From Sedimenticola sp. (lineage in GTDB: Bacteria; Pseudomonadota; Gammaproteobacteria; Chromatiales; Chromatiaceae): 6,540 nt of DNA. Below the pieces are notes generated by a model. It saw nothing but the letters and a program-made list of their open reading frames with translations. It was not told the origin of the DNA and ran no database searches. The DNA lies in the NCBI GenBank assembly GCA_030590525.1, contig JAUUYI010000127.1, forward strand, positions 1 through 6,540, in the 5' to 3' direction. How positions within the stretch are numbered: the stretch's first letter is position 1; each line of letters opens with the position of its first letter. The position numbers and the translations under genes were made by a program. Of the stretch, positions 1-4,789 are shown one piece after another.

Positions 1-611
1 ATGTCCCGGTAACGGCCTCCAATCGTTTTCAGGCGATTGTTGATAACAAGATCGATATCCTGTGTGGCTCGACGACAGAGACACTTTCCCGTGCCAAGCT
101 GGTCGATTTCACCCAGCTCACTTTCGTTACCGGGGCGTCTCTGCTCAGCCTGGAAAAGGTCAGCGTCAGTGATATCTCCGAACTGCAGGGCAAAAAGGTG
201 GGAGCCGTGAAAGGCACGACTACCATCGATCATCTGGCCAAGGCCCTGAAAGAGTCGGTCAGCGATGCTGTGATTGTCCCGGTCGACTCCACATCAGAAG
301 GCATGAAGGCGTTGCTGGCGGGAAAGGTGGATGCATTTGCCGCTGATCAGGTGGTTTTGATCGGTCTGGCCATTACCAACGATGGTCCGGAGAAATTTGC
401 CATCGCCGATGATGTCTTCTCTTTCGAGCCTTTCGCCCTGGCCATAAGGCGTAACGATTCGGATTTCCGGCTGCTTGCCAACCGGGTGCTTTCGCAGCTC
501 AATCGAAGCGGCCAGATTACCCCTGTCTACGTCAGATGGTTCGGTAAATTCACCAAAGAGGTCCCGACCCTGCTCGAGGCGATGTACATCCTCAATTCAA
601 CGCCTGAATAG
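1..611 (+). CDS. Periplasmic amino-acid-type solute-binding protein, family 3 (5' partial)
   Basis: The reading frame is open from the first complete codon (position 3) to TAG at 609-611, giving 202 visible residues with no start in the window, so the signal peptide and first lobe are missing. The visible start resembles the core of family 3 binding proteins such as glutamate/aspartate-binding GltI: an ILCGSTTETLSRAKLVDF stretch (Cys-Gly-Ser-Thr-Thr, then Arg about six residues on, then a Val-Asp-Phe) matches the GltI pattern CGSTT...R...F. Next come KKVGAVKGTTT, typical of the hinge and second-lobe start, LLAGKVDAFAADQVVL (the 'G..DA...D' signature) and a C-terminal RWFGKF helix. By family knowledge it would capture an amino acid or similar solute in the periplasm for an ABC permease; no permease or ATPase gene is visible here, so it may be an orphan or serve as a sensor input. 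The ligand cannot be read from sequence. Family call strong, substrate unknown. Confidence 0.88.
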   Translation, partial: VPVTASNRFQAIVDNKIDILCGSTTETLSRAKLVDFTQLTFVTGASLLSLEKVSVSDISELQGKKVGAVKGTTTIDHLAKALKESVSDAVIVPVDSTSEGMKALLAGKVDAFAADQVVLIGLAITNDGPEKFAIADDVFSFEPFALAIRRNDSDFRLLANRVLSQLNRSGQITPVYVRWFGKFTKEVPTLLEAMYILNSTPE

Positions 612-621
612 AATGGAGAAC

Positions 622-655
622 CCTGGGCAAGGCGGAAGCTGCCGCCTTGTCTGGG
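622..655 (+). terminator. GC-rich hairpin after the binding-protein gene, terminator-like but lacking a U tract
   Basis: Eleven bases after the TAG stop, CAAGGCGG (628-635) pairs perfectly with CCGCCTTG (642-649) around a 6-nt loop. The stem extends outward to 622/655 with three G-T wobbles, giving about 14 pairs. Its position suggests a 3'-end structure that stabilises or terminates the upstream transcript. No run of T follows (the next bases are AGCCCTTAG), so it is not a classical intrinsic terminator. Confidence 0.4.
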
Positions 656-708
656 AGCCCTTAGTACCTTACCACTGAAATTTTGAGCAGAAATACAAAG
701 AAATCTCC

Positions 709-786
709 GTAGGGTGGGCACGTTGTCTGTGCCCACCAAAGCGACTTGTATCGCAATGGTGGGCACAGACAGCGTGCCCACCCTAC
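709..786. repeat. REP-like palindromic intergenic repeat with nested palindromic arms
   Basis: The left arm 709-737 and right arm 758-786 are 29-bp reverse complements with one difference (a G-T wobble if folded). Each arm is itself an imperfect hairpin, GGTGGGCAC...GTGCCCACC, so the element can fold either as one long stem or as two side-by-side small hairpins. The 20-nt centre contains a further GCGA...TCGC pairing. The ends are GTAGGGTGGGCAC and its complement. Short GTAGGGTGGGCAC palindromes of this style are, to my knowledge, dispersed in many copies in gammaproteobacterial genomes, like REP sequences mobilised by RAYT transposases. No RAYT gene is in this window, and copy number cannot be seen here. 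Confidence 0.8.
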
Positions 787-800
787 ATGGCGATCCGTCG

Positions 801-828
801 GTGTTAAGTTAATGGCATTGGATATAAT
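801..828 (+). promoter_or_regulatory. Candidate sigma-70 promoter for the pqi operon
   Basis: A perfect -10 box TATAAT lies at 823-828. The best -35 is weak: GTGTTA at 801-806, three of six consensus bases, with a 16-bp spacer. Transcription would begin near 835, about 95 nt before the chosen pqiA start. A second TATAAT at 926-931 overlaps the chosen start codon but has no suitable -35 at normal spacing. It is supported only by box match and by its place just upstream of the operon. Confidence 0.35.
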
Positions 829-929
829 CCTGGTTGGATATTTTCACTCTGCTGCCACACTGAGAATTGCTGAAAAACTGCATATGTGAAATGATCATGG
901 ACTCAATAGTGCTGCAATCTAATTCTATA

Positions 930-1547
930 ATGCAAAACAGCACCAACCAGGAACTGATCGCCTGCCACGAGTGCGATGCCCTGCAGCGCGTCGGCCGCTT
1001 GCCGCCCGGCTGCGTAGCACACTGTATCTGTTGTGGCGGGCGCCTCTACAGCAACCCCAAAGGGGGGCTCGACACTCCGCTGGCCCTCAGCATCAGCACT
1101 CTGATCCTGTTCCTGGTCGCCAACGTCTACCCGCTGATGACCCTGAACGTGGCGGGACAGAGCAAGGATACCACCCTCACTGGCGCCGCCTGGGCCTTTT
1201 ATCAGGCCCACATGCCAGAGCTGGCAGCGGTGGTCTGGCTGACCAGCGTGGTGACCCCGGCGCTGATCATCTGCAGCAACCTCTATATACTGGCCTGTCT
1301 GCGTTTCAGACTGCGGCTGCCTGGCGTTCGTACCCTGCTGGTGTGGGTCACTCGGCTGCAGCCCTGGGGCATGATGGATGTCTTCATGCTGGGTATCCTG
1401 GTGTCACTGGTCAAGCTGTCCGGTATGGCCGAGGTGAAGCTGGGTGCGGGGCTGTATGCGTTCATCGCCCTGATCTTTTTCTTCACCGCATCGGCAGCAC
1501 GCTTCGAACCCCACCTGCTGTGGCAGCGGCTGGGAGCGCGCAAGTGA
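930..1547 (+). CDS. pqiA: Paraquat-inducible protein A, N-terminal-type half (inner membrane)
   Basis: This 205-residue protein matches the first half of E. coli PqiA (about 417 residues in a single chain). It begins with a zinc-ribbon-like module, Cys12-x2-Cys15 and Cys32-x2-Cys35, followed by about four membrane segments (roughly residues 50-70, 97-120, 148-165 and 172-190). Family signatures are NVYPLMTLNVAG at 65-76 and QPWGMMDVFMLGILVSLVKL at 144-163. PqiA-type proteins sit in the inner membrane and work with the MCE protein PqiB in lipid transport and envelope integrity. The start is uncertain: TTG 867, ATG 891, ATG 897, GTG 909 and ATG 930 are all in frame and none has a strong ribosome site (GTG 909 has a GGA seven bases upstream). 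I chose 930 because it puts the first Cys at residue 12, as in E. coli PqiA, and because 867-929 is AT-rich with non-coding character. The stop overlaps the next start (GTGA). Confidence 0.88.
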   Translation: MQNSTNQELIACHECDALQRVGRLPPGCVAHCICCGGRLYSNPKGGLDTPLALSISTLILFLVANVYPLMTLNVAGQSKDTTLTGAAWAFYQAHMPELAAVVWLTSVVTPALIICSNLYILACLRFRLRLPGVRTLLVWVTRLQPWGMMDVFMLGILVSLVKLSGMAEVKLGAGLYAFIALIFFFTASAARFEPHLLWQRLGARK

Positions 1548-2179
1548 ACTGCCGTGCCTACCGGGCCGCTGAACAGGGCCTCATGGCCTGCCATGTCTGC
1601 GGGCTGTTGGTGCAGGCCCGGCCCGGCCACCATCTGCACTGCCCCCGATGTAGCTCGGCGCTGCACTTTCGCAAGCCGAACAGCCTCACCCGCACCTGGG
1701 CCCTGCTGCTTACCGCCATGTTGATGTACATCCCCGCCATGGGCCTGCCGGTGATGCAGACCTCCGCCTTCGGCAGCATCCAGGGTGACACTATCATGAG
1801 CGGCGTCATCTATTTTCTGAAGGGCGGTGACTGGCCGCTTGCGCTGGTCATCTTCGTCGCCAGCGTCATGGTGCCGATACTGAAGATGCTGGCGCTCATC
1901 TATCTGCTGATATCGGTGCAGCGCCAGAGCCGGCTGCGGCACCGGCAGCGGACCGTCCTCTACCGGATCACCGAGATAATGGGGCGCTGGTCCATGGTGG
2001 ACGTGTTCGTCATCGCCATCATGGCGGCCCTGGTACAGATGGGCAATCTGGCCCAGATCACACCCGGACTCGGAGCCGTCGCCTTTGCCTCGGTGGTGAT
2101 CCTGACCATGTTTTCCGCCCTCTCTTTCGACCCCCGGTTGATCTGGGATCATCAGGAGCAACTTGAACACCATGAGTAA
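1544..2179 (+). CDS. pqiA: Paraquat-inducible protein A, C-terminal-type half (inner membrane)
   Basis: This 211-residue protein corresponds to the second half of single-chain PqiA. It has its own zinc ribbon (Cys16-x2-Cys19, Cys33-x2-Cys36) and membrane segments at roughly 50-70, 97-124, 150-167 and 174-192. The hallmark GRWSMVDVFVIAIMAALVQM is at 147-166, and the end LTMFSALSFDPRLIWD is nearly identical to what I recall of the E. coli PqiA C-terminus. The start is GTG 1544, overlapping the previous stop as GTGA, with GGGAG (1532-1536) seven bases upstream; this indicates translational coupling, presumably giving equimolar halves of one functional unit. The same frame stays open back to 971, but that part overlaps the first half in another frame and is not protein-like. 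Two-ORF PqiA is a known arrangement in other proteobacteria, so this is not a broken gene. Confidence 0.9.
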   Translation: MNCRAYRAAEQGLMACHVCGLLVQARPGHHLHCPRCSSALHFRKPNSLTRTWALLLTAMLMYIPAMGLPVMQTSAFGSIQGDTIMSGVIYFLKGGDWPLALVIFVASVMVPILKMLALIYLLISVQRQSRLRHRQRTVLYRITEIMGRWSMVDVFVIAIMAALVQMGNLAQITPGLGAVAFASVVILTMFSALSFDPRLIWDHQEQLEHHE

Positions 2180-3848
2180 CGACAGATTTAACACCCTCCC
2201 CGAAGCGGAACTGGGGGAGGAAAAGAGCGGGTTCTCCATCATCTGGCTGCTGCCGCTGGTGGCGGTGCTGATCGGCGGCTGGCTGGTCTACAAAACCCTC
2301 TCCGAAGAGGGACCGACCATCACCATCGAGTTTGCCACCGCCGACGGCATCGTGGCGCAGAAGACCAAGGTCAAGTACCTGGATGTGGAGGTTGGTCAGG
2401 TGCAGGATGTGGATATCAAGGAGGATGGCTCCGGTGTCGTCCTGAGCGTCGCCATGGATAAGGAGATCAGCGCCTGGCTGGCCGAAAAAACCCGTTTCTG
2501 GGTGGTACGACCCCGGGTGGGCGCCGGTGGCGTCAGCGGCATCGGAACCCTGCTGAGCGGTGCCTACATCGGCATCGATCCCGATAAAGAAGGAAAAACG
2601 CAGAAACAGTTCATCGGGTTGGAAGAGCCACCCAATATCTTTTCCAGGACAGCAGGTACCCGCTTCCGGCTCCGCTCCCTGGAGGCGGAAATCCCGGCGG
2701 GCGCGCCGGTCCTGTTCCGCGATGTCAAGGTAGGAGAGGTAACGCGGAGCCAGCTGGCGACGGACCACAGCCATGTTAAGACCGAGATCTTCGTGCTCGC
2801 CCCCCACGACGAATACGTGCGCCAGAACAGCCGCTTCTGGAATGCCTCAGGGGTGGACCTGAAGCTCAGCGCCGCGGGCTTGGAAGTGGACACCGGCTCC
2901 CTGGTCTCCATCATCGCCGGGGGGATCGCCTTCGATACCCCGGAACAGAAGCGCAAAGCTGAACGGGCAGCGGCAGATACCGAATTCACCCTGTTCCGGA
3001 ACCGGCAGCAGAGTGAAGAGACGGAGATTACCTATGCCGTTCCCTACATCCTCGAATTCCAGGAGAGCGTGCGCGGTCTCGCACCCGGGGCACCGGTGGA
3101 ATTCAGAGGGATGCGCCTGGGCACGGTGAAAAAGATCGAATTCAATCCCCAGCTCGAGACCGGAGACAGCTTCATCGTGGTCTACATCGATCTGGAACTG
3201 CAGCGGTTACCCATCTTTCCGGACAAGACGCCCCCACCCGAAGCCGGAACGGCCGACCGCATGGCCCGCTGGGTGCAGAAAGGGCTCCGGGCCCGGCTGC
3301 AGACGGGTAATCTGCTGACCGGGGCGCTGTTCGTCGAGCTCGATATGCATCCCGACGCAGAGCCGGCAACCATCCGTTTTGACGAGCAGAACGTCCCGAT
3401 ACTGCCCACCATTCCTGGCCAGCTGGCCAGTATCACGGATAGCGTCGCCAAGATCCTGCGCAAACTGGAGGCGCTGCCGATCGAAGCAATCGGGCGCAAC
3501 CTGGAGGAGACCACCGCCGGGGCCAACCAGCTGATCAACAGCGGCGAACTGAAGCAGACCGTGGCGGCACTAAAAGCAGCGGCGGACAAACTGGCCCCGC
3601 TGCTGGACAGCGTCACCCGGGTCAGCCGTGAGGCAGAGGTACTGACCCGAACCTCCACCGCGGCCATGCAGAAGGCCGATGCCACCCTGGGCGCCCTGGA
3701 CAGCGCCGCCTCCGGCGACGGTCCCCTGGGCAGTCAGATGGTGAGGACCCTGGAGGAGTTGCGCTCCGCGGTACGGGCAATCAAGATCATGGCCGAGTAC
3801 CTGGAGCGGCACCCGGAGGCCCTGCTCAAGGGCAAGCGGGGGCGGTAG
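2172..3848 (+). CDS. pqiB: PqiB, MCE-domain periplasm-spanning transport protein
   Basis: This 558-residue protein is close to E. coli PqiB in length (about 546). It has a short cytoplasmic N-terminus and one membrane anchor at residues 22-42. Three MCE (MlaD-type) domains follow at about 47-137 (TADGIVAQKTKVKYLDVEVG), 162-255 (AEIPAGAPVLFRDVKVGEV) and 285-395 (VRGLAPGAPVEFRGMRLGTV). A long C-terminal helical region runs from 415 to 545 and ends YLERHPEALLKGK. In E. coli, PqiB hexamers form a needle-like hydrophobic channel bridging the periplasm from PqiA toward the outer-membrane lipoprotein PqiC, by established work on the family. ATG 2172 overlaps the previous gene by 8 nt; the only ribosome site, AGGAG 2154-2158, is 13 bases upstream, while TTG 2163 would be only 4 away, so ATG is preferred but not certain. 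The usual next gene, pqiC on the same strand, is absent. Confidence 0.93.
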   Translation: MSNDRFNTLPEAELGEEKSGFSIIWLLPLVAVLIGGWLVYKTLSEEGPTITIEFATADGIVAQKTKVKYLDVEVGQVQDVDIKEDGSGVVLSVAMDKEISAWLAEKTRFWVVRPRVGAGGVSGIGTLLSGAYIGIDPDKEGKTQKQFIGLEEPPNIFSRTAGTRFRLRSLEAEIPAGAPVLFRDVKVGEVTRSQLATDHSHVKTEIFVLAPHDEYVRQNSRFWNASGVDLKLSAAGLEVDTGSLVSIIAGGIAFDTPEQKRKAERAAADTEFTLFRNRQQSEETEITYAVPYILEFQESVRGLAPGAPVEFRGMRLGTVKKIEFNPQLETGDSFIVVYIDLELQRLPIFPDKTPPPEAGTADRMARWVQKGLRARLQTGNLLTGALFVELDMHPDAEPATIRFDEQNVPILPTIPGQLASITDSVAKILRKLEALPIEAIGRNLEETTAGANQLINSGELKQTVAALKAAADKLAPLLDSVTRVSREAEVLTRTSTAAMQKADATLGALDSAASGDGPLGSQMVRTLEELRSAVRAIKIMAEYLERHPEALLKGKRGR

Positions 3849-3904
3849 TCAGGAGTCAGAAGTCAGAAGTCAGGGTTCCCCGCTTTTTCATTCTGACTTC
3901 TGAC
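3848..3904. repeat. (GTCAGRA)4 heptamer tandem repeat with inverted partner
   Basis: Four 7-bp units, GTCAGGA, GTCAGAA, GTCAGAA and GTCAGGG, run from 3848 to 3875, with the first G belonging to the pqiB stop codon. GTCAGAAGTCAG (3862-3873) is the perfect reverse complement of 3893-3904, separated by 19 nt that include a run of five T. The structure could act as a hairpin at the 3' end of the pqi transcript. Heptamer repeats of this motif are common intergenic elements in diverse bacteria. Confidence 0.75.
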
Positions 3905-3962
3905 ACTCAGTTTCCACCCGTTCCCATACAGAGCGTAAGAAGGAGCAGAGGATGTCTGCCTG

Positions 3963-4213
3963 TTACCCGCCCTGCTCCTTACTGAGTTCCCGGATCTTCG
4001 CGGCGATCTGTTTGCTCAGCGTGGCCAGTGCCCGGCTCTGTGCCGCCACAAGGTGGTGAGTCGGGTCTTATTGTTCGACATCGCATCCAGCCGGCGAATA
4101 TAGATGGCGACCTGGTACCCGGGCTGTACCGCCCGCTCCCAGGGAAAGGTAACCACCGATTCGGTACCGAGTAGGGCGGTCGGGCGCCGGAAGAGGAGAT
4201 GATGTTTCATTAC
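3963..4213 (-). pseudogene. pqiC: Degenerate pqiC (PqiC/DUF330-type lipoprotein) remnant, antisense to pqiAB
   Basis: Read on the minus strand, two pieces in different frames resemble PqiC, the outer-membrane lipoprotein partner of PqiB. The first (about 4181-4096) gives TALLGTESVVTFPWERAVQP and then GYQVAIYIRRLDA, matching the mid-protein pattern of the family (LLGT-x-V-x2-FPW, then YQV-x2-x-RR-x-D). The second, in another frame and ending at TAA (3965-3963), gives LVAAQSRALATLSKQIAAKI followed by RELSKEQGG, the typical C-terminal helix. Between them a stop codon, a frame change and the loss of about 25 residues are apparent. The lipoprotein signal and N-terminal third are not found; a short EDRW then stop near 4223-4212 may be a further trace. 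The family match is from memory of conserved patterns, not a search. An intact pqiC normally follows pqiB on the same strand, so the opposite orientation suggests inversion or a second copy. The boundaries are approximate. Confidence 0.6.
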
Positions 4214-4234
4214 CAGCGATCCTCCCCCATACCC

Positions 4235-4366
4235 GAATGGCGCTTACTTAAACAAAATAGTCGTCATTGCGAGGCACGAAGCAATCTCCAGAACCTCGCA
4301 CGACCAGGGAGATTGCCACGCTACGCTCGCAATGACGGGGCTTTTAAGCTTAAGTAAGTGCCATTC
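4235..4366. mobile_element. MITE-like palindromic element with flanking 12-bp direct repeats
   Basis: The outer terminal inverted repeats, 4235-4253 and 4348-4366, match at 17 of 19 positions (GAATGGCRCTTACTTAARC). Nested inside are inner inverted repeats: CGTCATTGCGAG 4262-4273 with CTCGCAATGACG 4326-4337, and GCAATCTCC 4281-4289 with GGAGATTGC 4308-4316. The whole unit can therefore fold into one hairpin. TCCCCCATACCC occurs perfectly on both sides, at 4223-4234 and 4365-4376, overlapping the outer repeat by two bases on the right, as expected of a target-site duplication. There is no coding capacity. The inner CGTCATTGCGAG...GCAATCTCC core resembles a palindrome I know to be dispersed in many proteobacterial genomes. 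It would need a transposase supplied in trans. Confidence 0.72.
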
Positions 4367-4451
4367 CCCCATACCCCATTTCTCACCCGCTCAGGAGGAG
4401 GTCAGACAGTTCCCTTAGTTTCGTGAATAAAGTGTAATAGGGTAGCTGTAA

Positions 4452-4489
4452 GCCTGCCATCCCTTTGGACAGATGGCAGGCCGCTTTTT
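4452..4489 (+). terminator. Rho-independent terminator upstream of the truncated channel gene
   Basis: GCCTGCCAT (4452-4460) pairs perfectly with ATGGCAGGC (4473-4481) around a 12-nt loop, extended by one C-G pair at 4461/4472. Five T follow at 4485-4489 after a CGC spacer. It points rightward, but the nearest + strand gene upstream is pqiB, ending 604 nt earlier. It may end a long pqi read-through transcript, be left from a lost gene, or sit in the leader of the gene at 4559; a weak TGTAAT at 4433-4438 could be a -10 box for the last case. Confidence 0.6.
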
Positions 4490-4558
4490 GGGCGGTCTCA
4501 CTGCATGTCAACGGCAAGCCGGATGAGACCTCAGTCCCGGAGTTTACTGGAGTCAATC

Positions 4559-4789
4559 ATGTCGGGTAAGTATTCGAGACGGTTACATATCTGCATGTTG
4601 CTGCTGGCGCTGTGGTTGCCCATTGCCGGTGCGGCCGATACCGGGCACCCGCTGGAGCCACTGGACCTGTCCAGTCCCAGAGCGACATTGAACAGCTTCC
4701 TGACGGCGGGCGATGCCTTTTTTCAGCTGCTGCGTGACGAGTACTGGGGTGCCCCGAGTCGTGCAGTTGCCGATCGCGTGCTTGACTTC
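4559..4789 (+). pseudogene. N-terminal fragment of a MscS-type mechanosensitive channel protein, 3' truncated
   Basis: ATG 4559 has GGAG (4549-4552) six bases upstream, making it a better start than the in-frame ATG at 4505. The first 75 or so residues look real: a signal peptide (Arg-rich start, hydrophobic core 12-22, cleavage after Ala23-Gly-Ala25) and then HPLEPLDLSSPRATLNSFL (30-48) and ADRVL (71-75). The 'PL.P.DtSSPRATL..FL' pattern is typical of the periplasmic start of large MscS-family membrane proteins, which gate ions on hypo-osmotic stress; this call is from pattern memory. After about 4783-4789 the frame runs to TAA/TAG at 5005, but that part is exactly antisense to the coiled-coil gene. 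Its Leu-rich look is only the complement of Gln and Glu codons (CAG/GAG read as CTG/CTC). All channel membrane helices are missing, so the fragment is not functional. Confidence 0.6.

Noticed and set aside
926..931. Second perfect TATAAT just at the pqiA start
   Set aside because: No -35 at usual spacing, and a transcript from it would begin inside the gene; likely chance in an AT-rich stretch.
971..1543. Long open frame continuous with the second pqiA half
   Set aside because: It overlaps the first pqiA half in another frame, is Arg/Pro/Ala-rich with no family pattern, and GTG 1544 has its own ribosome site.
1283..2242. Minus strand open frame of about 319 codons across pqiA-pqiB
   Set aside because: His/Gln/Gly-rich antisense shadow of membrane-protein genes with clear family matches on the + strand.
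2058..2807. Minus strand open frame of about 249 codons over pqiB
   Set aside because: Antisense shadow of MCE domains; no recognisable motif or ribosome site.
3952..4059. Small + strand ORF of 35 codons with AGGAG six bases upstream and a signal-peptide-like sequence
   Set aside because: It is antisense to the conserved C-terminal helix of the pqiC remnant, which explains its pattern better; no downstream mature part exists.
4262..4337. Possible CRISPR or tRNA-like structure in the palindromic region
   Set aside because: There is only one inverted pair, no repeated spacer units and no tRNA cloverleaf or anticodon arm; it fits a MITE-like hairpin.
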